64,000 nt of DNA from positions 1,010,501 to 1,074,500 of the forward strand of contig NZ_CP089981.1 of NCBI RefSeq assembly GCF_021389975.1. Reading direction: 5' to 3'. Positions 44,620 through 52,832 of the stretch are shown here, piece after piece. The position numbers and the translations under genes were made by a program. Under the pieces are notes generated by a model. The model searched no databases. It was given only the letters and a program-made list of their open reading frames with translations, and had not been told where the DNA came from. How positions within the stretch are numbered: position 1 is the first letter of the stretch; every line of letters starts with the position of its first letter. Source of the stretch: Fulvivirga ulvae. GTDB lineage: Bacteria; Bacteroidota; Bacteroidia; Cytophagales; Cyclobacteriaceae.

Positions 44620-46058
44620 TATAACTCTTTTCTTAACCTGGCCACCGGAATGTTCATCTGTTCCCTGTATTTGGCAACAGTCCTTCTGGCAATGTTATAT
44701 CCTTTAGCTTTTAATAACTTTTCTAACTTATCATCACTCAATGGCTTCTTCTTCTCCTCAGCATCAATTATCTGCTTCAACTCATTCTTCACCTCCCGGC
44801 TACTTACATCCTCACCAGAGTCAGTGGCAATACCCTCCGAGAAAAAATATTTAAGCGGAAATATGCCGAAATCGGTTTGTACTGACTTGCTATTTGCAAC
44901 CCTTGAAACCGTTGAAATATCCATATTGATAATATTAGCTATATCCTTTAATATCATAGGCCTTAGCTTGCTTTCATCACCTTCCTGAAAGTATTCGTAT
45001 TGAAAGTCCACTATGGCCCTCATGGTATTGAGCAGAGTATGTTGCCTTTGCTTAATGGCATCTATAAACCATTTTGCCGCATCAAGCTTTTGCTTAACGA
45101 AAGTAACGGTTTCTTTCAGTTTTTTATCAGACTTATCACTCTTATCATATGCCTGAAGCATTTCGGAGTATGAACGACTAACCCGCAGCTCTGGTGCATT
45201 TCTGGAGTTTAGCGCCAGCTCAAGCTCACCATTGTTGTTAGTCAGTATAAAATCAGGTATAAGGTATTGCGTACGAACCAGGCCCGATGAACTACCTCCC
45301 GGCTTTGGGTTTAGTTTCCTGATTAGCTCAATCGCATCTTTGATATAATCTTCGTCCTCCAGATCAAGCTTTTTCATGATCTTACTGTAATGCTTCTTGG
45401 TAAACTCATCGAAACAATTCGATATAATTTGCTTAGCCACAATAACATCTACATTCTGATCATCAGCCCGTCTTTCCAACTGAAGCAAAAGACACTCCTG
45501 TAAATCCCTGGCAGCAATACCCGGAGGGTCAAAATCCTGAATTTTCCGAAGAATTTCCTCTACTTCATCAACATCTGTATCAATATTCTGAGAGAATGCT
45601 AAATCATTGATGATGGCCTCCAGGTCTCTCCGAATATAGCCGTCACTTTCAATACTGCCAATCAGTTGCTTTCCAATAGTATATTGTCTTTCATCAAGAC
45701 GCAGAAAACCCAATTGATCCATCAGGTGCTCATTCAGCGTACTCTGCATGGCAATGGGCATTTCCTTATCTTCATTATCGCCATCACCATGCATTTTGTA
45801 GCCACTGAAGTCGTCATCTCTCAAATAGTCCTCAACATCAAGCTCATTGTCTTCCGACGTGTCAGTGTCAGTATCTTCATATTCGTCTGTAATATCATCA
45901 AGTTCTTCTTTGCCTTCTTCTAAAGCAGGATTCTCTTCCAGCTCCTCTTCTACCCGGGTATCCAACTCGGCTGTAGGAATCTGCAACAGCTTGATAAATT
46001 GTATCTGCTGTGGAGATAATTTTTGTTGTAAACTTTGGGTTAATCCAAGCTTCTGCAT
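44619..46058 (-). CDS. rpoN: RNA polymerase sigma-54 factor
   Basis: A 479-residue sigma-54. Region I starts MQKLGLTQSLQQKLSPQQIQ, the activator-contact part rich in Gln and Leu. An acidic region II follows (residues ~50-90). The core-binding domain follows, then a helix-turn-helix (IANIINMDISTVSRVANSKS) and the RpoN box ARRTVAKYREQMNIP, which reads the -24 element. All regions are intact. The NtrC-type activator at 12040-13419 would work with it. Confidence 0.96.
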   Translation of the reverse strand: MQKLGLTQSLQQKLSPQQIQFIKLLQIPTAELDTRVEEELEENPALEEGKEELDDITDEYEDTDTDTSEDNELDVEDYLRDDDFSGYKMHGDGDNEDKEMPIAMQSTLNEHLMDQLGFLRLDERQYTIGKQLIGSIESDGYIRRDLEAIINDLAFSQNIDTDVDEVEEILRKIQDFDPPGIAARDLQECLLLQLERRADDQNVDVIVAKQIISNCFDEFTKKHYSKIMKKLDLEDEDYIKDAIELIRKLNPKPGGSSSGLVRTQYLIPDFILTNNNGELELALNSRNAPELRVSRSYSEMLQAYDKSDKSDKKLKETVTFVKQKLDAAKWFIDAIKQRQHTLLNTMRAIVDFQYEYFQEGDESKLRPMILKDIANIINMDISTVSRVANSKSVQTDFGIFPLKYFFSEGIATDSGEDVSSREVKNELKQIIDAEEKKKPLSDDKLEKLLKAKGYNIARRTVAKYREQMNIPVARLRKEL

Positions 46059-46206
46059 CCTCTGATTTTTCTTAAATCGTGCTTCAAATAAATTTACATC
46101 AAAGTTATTATATTTCTATGATTCTTTGAATAAAAGCGCAAATTATCGTTTTTTTGCCGACTGCTTACGGTTCCGTAAGCATTAACAAATCAATCATATT
46201 TTAGTT

Positions 46207-47649
46207 GTGAAAGACTTGAAAAGAACAAAGATCAAAGAACTTCTTGATGCCCCTGTTGTAGGCAAAAAAGTAAATGTTAAGGGTTGGGTAAGAACATTCC
46301 GAAATAATCAGTTCATAGCACTAAATGACGGCTCTACAATCAACAATATTCAGGGTGTTGTAGACTTTGGCAATACAGATGAGAAACTTCTCAAAAGGAT
46401 CACAACCGGCGCCTGCATTTCTATTACCGGTGACCTGGCCGAATCGAAAGGCAAAGGCCAGAGTGTAGAGATAATAGTAGAAAACATTGAGATACTTGGA
46501 GATGCTGATCCCGAAAGATATCCTTTGCAGCCTAAGAAGCATTCCCTTGAGTTTCTCAGAGAGATAGCACACCTGCGCGTAAGGACCAATACTTTTAGTG
46601 CCATTTACAGGATTCGCCATGCGATGATTTTCGCCGTACATAAATTCTTCACCGAAAGAGGTTTTTACAATGTACACACGCCAATAATTACAGGCTCTGA
46701 CGCAGAAGGAGCCGGCGAAATGTTTCGTGTAACCACACTGGACCCTATAAACCCCGACAAGGATGAAGACGGCAATGTGAATTATAAAGAAGACTTCTTT
46801 GGTAAGGAAACAAACCTCACTGTGTCTGGTCAGCTTGAAGGAGAAACAGCATGTATGGGATTATCCGAAATTTACACTTTTGGACCTACTTTTCGTGCAG
46901 AAAACTCCAACACATCACGTCACCTGGCTGAGTTCTGGATGATAGAGCCGGAGATGGCATTTTATGACATTAACGATAATATGGACCTTGCCGAGGCATT
47001 TGTTAAGTACCTGGTCAACTACGCACTGGACCACTGTGCAGATGATCTGGCTTTCCTTAACCAGCGTGCTCTTGACGATGAAAAGACCAAGCCACAGCAA
47101 GAACGAAATGAGCTAAGCCTTCTTGAAAGGTTAAAGTTCATAGTCGAGAATGACTTTGAAAGGCTCACCTATACCGAGGCTATAGATATTCTTAAAAACT
47201 CAAAACCAAACAAAAAGAAGAAATTTCAATACCTCATCGAAGAATGGGGTGCTGATCTTCAATCGGAACATGAAAGGTTTCTTGTAGAAAAACATTTTAA
47301 AAAACCTGTAATATTATACAATTACCCTAAAGACATTAAAGCGTTTTACATGCGCCAAAATGATGACGGAAAGACTGTAGCGGCTATGGACGTGCTTTTT
47401 CCAGGCATAGGTGAGATCATAGGCGGATCACAGCGTGAAGAAAGGTATGACCTTTTAAAACAACGTATTGACGACATGGGCATACCTGAGAAAGACCTTT
47501 GGTGGTACCTTGAGCTTAGAAAGTTTGGTTCAGCACCTCATAGCGGTTTTGGGCTGGGCTTTGAGCGCATGATTCTGTTCGTTACAGGAATGACCAACAT
47601 TCGCGATGTGATACCCTTCCCCAGGACGCCAGACAATGCGGAATTCTAA
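46207..47649 (+). CDS. asnS: Asparagine--tRNA ligase
   Basis: A 480-residue class IIb aminoacyl-tRNA synthetase starting at GTG 46207. The N-terminal OB fold (KVNVKGWVRTFRNNQFIALN) binds the anticodon. Motif 2 is TFRAENSNTSRHLAEFWMIE and motif 3 is GFGLGFERMILFVTGM. FREIAHLRxRT-type sequence near residue 118 is also typical. It charges tRNA-Asn with asparagine. A terminator follows directly. Confidence 0.97.
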   Translation: MKDLKRTKIKELLDAPVVGKKVNVKGWVRTFRNNQFIALNDGSTINNIQGVVDFGNTDEKLLKRITTGACISITGDLAESKGKGQSVEIIVENIEILGDADPERYPLQPKKHSLEFLREIAHLRVRTNTFSAIYRIRHAMIFAVHKFFTERGFYNVHTPIITGSDAEGAGEMFRVTTLDPINPDKDEDGNVNYKEDFFGKETNLTVSGQLEGETACMGLSEIYTFGPTFRAENSNTSRHLAEFWMIEPEMAFYDINDNMDLAEAFVKYLVNYALDHCADDLAFLNQRALDDEKTKPQQERNELSLLERLKFIVENDFERLTYTEAIDILKNSKPNKKKKFQYLIEEWGADLQSEHERFLVEKHFKKPVILYNYPKDIKAFYMRQNDDGKTVAAMDVLFPGIGEIIGGSQREERYDLLKQRIDDMGIPEKDLWWYLELRKFGSAPHSGFGLGFERMILFVTGMTNIRDVIPFPRTPDNAEF

Positions 47650-47680
47650 TGTAAGGTGATGTAAGAAAATGTAAGAAAAT

Positions 47681-47712
47681 AAAAAAGGGTTACCGGTCGG
47701 TAGCCCTTTTTT
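47681..47712 (+). terminator. asnS terminator
   Basis: GGGTTACC/GGTAGCCC stem around CGGTC, flanked by A6 and T6, 31 bases after the asnS stop. Three 10-base direct repeats (ATGTAAGAAA-like, 47649-47680) precede it. Confidence 0.8.
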
Positions 47713-47837
47713 ATTTCCAGCCTGCAAGAAAATCCTCACAAACCTTCAATGAATTACAAAGTTTTGTTGCCAATCTAAGATAATAAATGACTTGTCCAAG
47801 AACTTACAATTTCTTGAAAAAATCACGCGTGTAAGTT

Positions 47838-47867
47838 TTTGATGCGAAAAATAATAAATTACCTTTG
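47838..47867 (+). promoter_or_regulatory. Consensus promoter of the short peptide gene
   Basis: TTTG (47838-47841), 18 bases, TACCTTTG (47860-47867): an exact Bacteroidota promoter. Transcription would begin near 47873, 33 bases before the peptide ATG. It suggests strong expression of a very short gene. Confidence 0.7.
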
Positions 47868-47905
47868 CACCCGAATTACAAACAACAACTAAAAACTTAC
47901 AAACT

Positions 47906-48055
47906 ATGAACTATCAGTTGGCAAACAACCCGTCTTTAAATCTAGAGAAAAAAGATTTAATTCAAAAATTAATCTCTAAGAATCTGAGAAACACTAAGAT
48001 AACATGTCTTATTTGTGAAGGAAATCCAGAGGATCCAAACAGCGGAATTTACTAA
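47906..48055 (+). CDS. 49-residue peptide, possible RiPP precursor
   Basis: ATG at 47906, stop TAA at 48053-48055. It has a leader-like first part with a Leu/Lys helix (SLNLEKKDLIQKLISKNL, residues 10-27). The tail is short, with Thr30, Thr33, Cys34, Cys37 and Ser46, ending in Gly-Ile-Tyr. The leader resembles the N-terminal helix of Bacteroidota natural-product precursors (LxLxKxxIxxL pattern). No lanthipeptide synthetase, YcaO or radical SAM gene is in the window. It follows a consensus promoter and is followed by a 9-bp hairpin and a GRDP-like gene. The reading is an inference; a small structural or regulatory peptide is the main alternative. Confidence 0.6.
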   Translation: MNYQLANNPSLNLEKKDLIQKLISKNLRNTKITCLICEGNPEDPNSGIY

Positions 48056-48065
48056 TTAACACATC

Positions 48066-48100
48066 GGGAGATAATTTCATGTTATCTCCCCTCTTTTCTT
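48066..48100 (+). terminator. Partial terminator/attenuator between peptide and GRDP-like gene
   Basis: GGGAGATAA (48066-48074) pairs perfectly with TTATCTCCC (48082-48090), loop of 7, followed by CTCTTTTCTT. The broken T tract should allow some read-through into the gene at 48137. Confidence 0.65.
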
Positions 48101-48136
48101 ACCCACAACCCACATCATTAAATAATTTCTCCAATC

Positions 48137-48622
48137 ATGAATCAAGATTTAATAGAAGCAATAGACTGCGATAATGAGCAGGCTATTATTGAAGGCTTCA
48201 TGGAAAGATATGAAGTGTCTTATGAAGAAGCTTTTGATATTTTCTTAGAAACAAAAAAATGGCTTTGGCTCGCATCCAAAACTGATAAAAATGATACTCA
48301 ACTCTTCATTGACCAGCCGCTATTAATAATTGATGAAATGTGGCACAATTTCATCCTACACACAAAACAATACTACAAATTCTGTATTACTAACTTCAAA
48401 AGAATTATTCACCACAACCCCACTCCTCCAAAAGTAAAGAAGGAGCAAACTGAAGCATTCCTAACAAACCCTACTAAAGAAATCCAAAAACATGAACAGA
48501 GGTTAGCCAGGCAATATAACTTAATTTATGACCACCTGGGACCAGAAACTTTGCTGAAATGGTACGACACTATGGCTGAAAAGTACACCCCTGATTACAT
48601 TCAATCCATAAAAAAGCATTAA
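48137..48622 (+). CDS. Glycine-rich-domain-containing-like (GRDP/DUF1399-type) protein
   Basis: A 161-residue soluble protein. The core LLIIDEMWHNFILHTKQYY has the pattern DxxWHxxxxHxxxY (D66, W69, H70, H75, Y79-Y80), then F82-C83 and IIHHNPTPP (H92, H93). This matches the DxxWHxHxxxxxxYxxxC core of the plant and bacterial GRDP family. Conserved His and Cys could bind metal or act in catalysis, but no biochemical role is established to my knowledge. It is 81 bases after the peptide, behind the hairpin, with no promoter of its own that I can see, so it probably shares the peptide's transcript. Confidence 0.7.
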   Translation: MNQDLIEAIDCDNEQAIIEGFMERYEVSYEEAFDIFLETKKWLWLASKTDKNDTQLFIDQPLLIIDEMWHNFILHTKQYYKFCITNFKRIIHHNPTPPKVKKEQTEAFLTNPTKEIQKHEQRLARQYNLIYDHLGPETLLKWYDTMAEKYTPDYIQSIKKH

Positions 48623-48671
48623 TAATAGAATTTCTCTTATTATAGACTTTTTTAATTTCAACTCAAAGAGT

Positions 48672-48720
48672 ATTTTAGGGCTTTTCTAACAATTAAATTT
48701 ATCCTCTAAAGCCCTAAAAT
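48672..48720. repeat. 13-bp inverted repeat before the Y_Y_Y kinase
   Basis: ATTTTAGGGCTTT (48672-48684) and AAAGCCCTAAAAT (48708-48720) are exact complements with a 23-base loop, ending 18 bases before the kinase ATG. Without a T tail it looks more like an operator or leader hairpin than a terminator. Confidence 0.6.
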
Positions 48721-48738
48721 AGCTTGTATATCCATGGA

Positions 48739-51700
48739 ATGTTAAAGACATTAGTACTTGTATTTTTATGTGTCTTACAAATAAGAGCTTTATACTCACA
48801 GTCTCTGGGAAAGCCATTTATAACTAATTATAGTAGATCTGATTATCAAGCATCGGTCTCAAACTTCCAAGTCATACAGGGAAACAATGGGATTATATAT
48901 GCCGCAAATTTTGATGGTCTACTCATATTTGATGGACAAAACTGGGAACGAAAGGTTATTAAAGAGAATGCTATAGTTCACTCACTTGCCACTGACGAAA
49001 AAAACCGAATTTACATTGGAGGCAAAAAGTATTTTGGCTTTTTAGAAGCCGACTCAACCGGTGAGTTAGTCTACAGGTCTCTTTCATCACGGTTGAATGA
49101 GAAGATTGATTTTTCAATCATATTCAATATTGTTCCAACCAAAAATGGCATTTATTTCTGCTCAAATCATGCTATTTTCTTCTTAGACAGTAATGACCAA
49201 ATTAAGGTCATCCCTTCAGACGAAAACGACTTTCCTAACTCATTCCACTCGGTTGATAATGAGAATTTCTTTCTACAAAAAAATGTGGGCCTCCAGCGGA
49301 TAATTGATGACGAAGTTTTTAATGTTAGCAATTCGCCAATTATCTTAAATTGGAGTTCAATAAGTTTTCTAACTAAAAGGAATAATAAGTTGCTTTTTGG
49401 AACTTATTCAAATGGAATTTACGAAATGTCCAATGGACATATTAATCTGCTAAATACTCCATTAACAAGTTACCTTGATAGTCATTACTTATACACTGGC
49501 CTTCAATATACGTATGATGACTCCACCTATTTCCTACTTGCCAGTCATGACAACGGCATCATTAAGGTTAATAGTGAATTCCAGAATCCAACAGCTATAA
49601 CGTCTGCTTCCGGCTTGCAAAATGAAAACATCAAAAGTTTAGATTTAGACCAACATTATAATCTATGGGCTGCGATGCAGGAAGGTATCTCAAGAATTGA
49701 AATACAATCCCCTTGGAGTAATTGGAATGAAAATGACGGCTTAAAAGGCACTCCCTGGTCTATTTTCAACTATGAAGGCACGCTTTACATTGGAACAACA
49801 AAAGCTCTATATTATTTGAAAAATGAAAAATTCATTGAAATCCCTGGTATTGGAGAACGGGTATGGTCAATAAAAGCCCTTTACAAAAAAAATGCAAAAG
49901 AAAGCATATTATTAGCTGCAACTGATAAAGGGTTATACCATGTTACACCGTCACAAGCAAAAAACATAGCTGGCTTTTATGGTGTATCCAAGCTAGCCTG
50001 TATTGACTCTACCTGTGAAGAAATAGTGGTCGGTGAAACTAAGGAGATTAGTAAAGTCTATTTTGATCGTACTATAAAAAAAGAAAGTGTTGCAAAATTC
50101 CCTACAATTAATACATTTCAAAGTATCGAAACCGATTCCTCCGGCAATATCTGGGCCTCATCTAAATTTATAGGCTTATATCATTTTCCAATTAATGAAG
50201 GTAAACTCGAATCTAAGTTATACAATAAGGACGATGGACTACCCGATGTCAATCAGATCAATATAACACAAAACAACAATCAACTCCTTTTTTCATCAGG
50301 GCATGGCTTATACAGGAGTGAATTAAAATCCGGCATCATTAATTTTCCCAAGGATTCAAGCCTTCTAAAATCACCCATCAAGATTGGTATAATTTCGAAA
50401 ACGTCTGATGGAGATTATTATGCCTCAGTAATTGATAAAGATCTTACGCAGCACATAGAACGTTTCCACAAAATCGAAGATGAATATATAAGAGAAACCA
50501 TCCCGTTCAAAAGACTTCCTGAAATGGAAATCCTAGCTATTTACCCAGAGGAAAATGGGGTAGTATGGATAGCTGGTTCAGAAGGCCTTTTCCGATATGA
50601 CTCAAAAGTAAAAAAAGATTACACACTCCCCTTCAATACAATAATTTCCAAGGCCTCCGTTCGGGATTCAGTAATCTTTCATGGCTTTTACCCTGTAAAA
50701 GTTGAAGGTTCTGACATTCCGGGAATTGGGATTATTCAACCTGAGAACATGCAGCCAACACTCACTTATGACGATAATAGCATCACTTTTGAGTATTCTG
50801 CCACAAGCTACGAGGTTCCTGAGAAAAACCAGTTTAGCTACTATTTAGAGAACAATGATCGTAGTTGGTCTAACTGGTCAACAGAAACTAAAAAAGAATA
50901 CAATAACCTGGATCCCGGGGAGTATACCTTCTTTGTTAAGTCAAAAAATATATATGGTACTGAGGGAAGACTGGCCACTTACAAATTCAAAGTATTGGCT
51001 CCATGGTACCAAACTGCATGGGCCTATGTACTATGGTCTATACTGGCAGGATTCGTTGTTTGGTTTATTACTATTGCCTACTCTGTGAGGGTGCGTACCC
51101 AAAGAAAGAAGTTACAGTTAATCGTAGCTGACCGCACTTATGAGGTAATGACACAAAAGAAGGAGATAGAACAGCAGAACCACCTTCTGAAGACCAAGAA
51201 TGAAGAGATCAGCTTTCAGAAAGATGACATTCAGAAGAAAAATATTCAGTTAAAAGAATCGCAGGAAGAAATACTGAGTATGAACCAAAAGCTGACTGAG
51301 CTGAACATGTACCTGGAAAAAAAGGTTGAAAAAAGAACTTCCAAAATCAAGGCGACCCTTAAAAAGCTGCAGCAGATCAACGGTGAACTAGACACTTTTG
51401 TATACCGGGCGTCGCACGACCTGAAGGGGCCTATAAGCAGGATCAATGGCATCACTTCTTTAGCTAAACTGGAGTCTCCGGATGATATCAATCTCAAGTA
51501 TTTTGACATGATTGAACACACAGCTAAGGACATGGAAGTATTACTGTCGAAGCTGGCACAAGTGCATGAGATTATCAACAGCAAGCCTCACAAGGATGAA
51601 ATTGATATTCCTTCTTTATTGAGCGAAATCAGGGATGTAATTAAATTTCATGATAAAAGCCTGAATACCAAATATTCCTTTGACCTCAGTGTGGTTAACA

Positions 51701-52041
51701 TTACTTCAGACCGGTATCTGCTCAGCATAATTATAAAAAACCTTATTGAGAACGCGTTAATATTCCGCAAAACATCCAACAGCGAGCCTCACCATATTCA
51801 TATATCCACCAGTATCCATGAGGGTGTATTTGAAATAAGAATTAAAGACAATGGTATCGGAATTCATGCCCCACACTTAAACATGATCTTCCAGATGTTC
51901 TTTAGAGGCTCTGATAAGTCAAAGGGCAGTGGTTTGGGTCTGTACCTTGTCAAAATGTGTGTTGATAAGCTTAAAGCCAGCATTGGTGTACAAAGCCAGG
52001 AAAATAAATTTACAGAATTTACAGTCAGCATCCCTGTATAG
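48739..52041 (+). CDS. Periplasmic-propeller histidine kinase with Y_Y_Y domain
   Basis: The ATG at 48739 is chosen over a TTG at 48724, giving 1100 residues and a signal peptide (MLKTLVLVFLCVLQIRALYS). Residues ~25-640 form two-component-regulator propeller repeats (IYAANFDGLLIFDGQNWE; NIWASSKFIGLYHF). The Y_Y_Y domain is at ~670-755 (FEYSATSYEVPEKNQFSYYL), then one transmembrane helix near 760-783 and a coiled coil. The HisKA box holds H893 in ASHDLKGPISR, and the ATPase domain ends in GSGLGLYLVKMCVDK. Unlike hybrid SusR-type sensors it lacks a receiver and AraC output, and no response regulator is next to it. Confidence 0.92.
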   Translation: MLKTLVLVFLCVLQIRALYSQSLGKPFITNYSRSDYQASVSNFQVIQGNNGIIYAANFDGLLIFDGQNWERKVIKENAIVHSLATDEKNRIYIGGKKYFGFLEADSTGELVYRSLSSRLNEKIDFSIIFNIVPTKNGIYFCSNHAIFFLDSNDQIKVIPSDENDFPNSFHSVDNENFFLQKNVGLQRIIDDEVFNVSNSPIILNWSSISFLTKRNNKLLFGTYSNGIYEMSNGHINLLNTPLTSYLDSHYLYTGLQYTYDDSTYFLLASHDNGIIKVNSEFQNPTAITSASGLQNENIKSLDLDQHYNLWAAMQEGISRIEIQSPWSNWNENDGLKGTPWSIFNYEGTLYIGTTKALYYLKNEKFIEIPGIGERVWSIKALYKKNAKESILLAATDKGLYHVTPSQAKNIAGFYGVSKLACIDSTCEEIVVGETKEISKVYFDRTIKKESVAKFPTINTFQSIETDSSGNIWASSKFIGLYHFPINEGKLESKLYNKDDGLPDVNQINITQNNNQLLFSSGHGLYRSELKSGIINFPKDSSLLKSPIKIGIISKTSDGDYYASVIDKDLTQHIERFHKIEDEYIRETIPFKRLPEMEILAIYPEENGVVWIAGSEGLFRYDSKVKKDYTLPFNTIISKASVRDSVIFHGFYPVKVEGSDIPGIGIIQPENMQPTLTYDDNSITFEYSATSYEVPEKNQFSYYLENNDRSWSNWSTETKKEYNNLDPGEYTFFVKSKNIYGTEGRLATYKFKVLAPWYQTAWAYVLWSILAGFVVWFITIAYSVRVRTQRKKLQLIVADRTYEVMTQKKEIEQQNHLLKTKNEEISFQKDDIQKKNIQLKESQEEILSMNQKLTELNMYLEKKVEKRTSKIKATLKKLQQINGELDTFVYRASHDLKGPISRINGITSLAKLESPDDINLKYFDMIEHTAKDMEVLLSKLAQVHEIINSKPHKDEIDIPSLLSEIRDVIKFHDKSLNTKYSFDLSVVNITSDRYLLSIIIKNLIENALIFRKTSNSEPHHIHISTSIHEGVFEIRIKDNGIGIHAPHLNMIFQMFFRGSDKSKGSGLGLYLVKMCVDKLKASIGVQSQENKFTEFTVSIPV

Positions 52042-52252
52042 AATCTTCGTCTTTGTGTTTGACAGATAACTGTTTGTAGCAGTTGACAAGCTAACATCAA
52101 ATAACAATAGCCGCAGTTACTGCTTTTCAGCAGCACGCTTCACATCGCATGTTTTAATTTCCGATCTTTTGCTCCACAGTTCCAGTTCTTCGGCCTGACT
52201 CGCTATAGCGGTTTGGCAATGTTTTATAATATAACTGGCAAGGCGAAGCCAT
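52042..52252. other. Spacer without a gene
   Basis: No supported ORF. A CGCTATAGCG palindrome is at 52201-52210. The rest looks unstructured. Confidence 0.5.
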
Positions 52253-52284
52253 TAAAAAAAAGCCCCTCAATTTCTTGAGAGGCA
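52253..52284 (-). terminator. Terminator of the T9SS cargo gene
   Basis: On the minus strand GCCTCTCAA/TTGAGGGGC forms a stem with a short loop, followed by eight T (52254-52261). Confidence 0.75.
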
Positions 52285-52308
52285 CAATTTCAATAACCTG
52301 TATTATAT

Positions 52309-52677
52309 TTATCTTTTTAGAAACTTATATGTTTCTTTAAAATATCCCTGATCATCCCGTATAGCCAAGAGGTAATATCCGGGTGCAAGATCTTTAACCT
52401 TTAGTCTAAATTCATTTTCTCCTACATTTTCAACAGGAACATCAATTACATTTCCTATTATATTATGTACGGTAAAACTTGTTTTATTAAGTGTTGAATT
52501 ATTGATTTTAACACTTAGGTAATCAGCTGTTGGGTTGGGAAACATGCTGACTTCGTTTAATTTCTTTTCCAGTGAAGAATCTTTGAAACGCTCAATCTCT
52601 CCATTCTGCGCAAAGAGAGAGGTTCCTCCAAAGGTCAATATAAGTGCTGAAAGTACGGTAAGTATAAATATTTTCAT
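52309..52677 (-). CDS. Minimal protein with T9SS type A sorting domain
   Basis: The ATG at 52675-52677 gives 122 residues; an upstream ATG at 52704 would add 9 charged residues before the signal peptide (MKIFILTVLSALILTFGGTS, cleaved near FAQ). After about 25 residues the whole remainder is a Por secretion domain: VSMFPNPTADYLSVKINN, FTVHNIIGNVIDV, DLAPGYYLLAIRDD and the final YKFLKR. It is thus a cargo almost without a passenger. Secretion by T9SS and attachment to the cell surface are expected. The passenger (NGEIERFKDSSLEKKLNE) has no known fold. Confidence 0.85.
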   Translation of the reverse strand: MKIFILTVLSALILTFGGTSLFAQNGEIERFKDSSLEKKLNEVSMFPNPTADYLSVKINNSTLNKTSFTVHNIIGNVIDVPVENVGENEFRLKVKDLAPGYYLLAIRDDQGYFKETYKFLKR

Positions 52678-52832
52678 GCGCAATCGGGTATCAATTTTTA
52701 TCAACCATCGAACAAAAACCGATCCACAATTCTTTCTCCCTCACAATTTTTTTGAGCTCCTCTCGTTGCAGACCTCCATTTAAATACGTAGAAACTTTTA
52801 TAATGTTGTACATATACCAAATAAAAAGAAAA

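Noticed and set aside
47906..48055. Calling the 49-residue peptide a lanthipeptide outright
   Set aside because: Thr/Cys residues and the leader-like helix fit, but no LanB/LanC, LanM or other known modification gene lies in the window.
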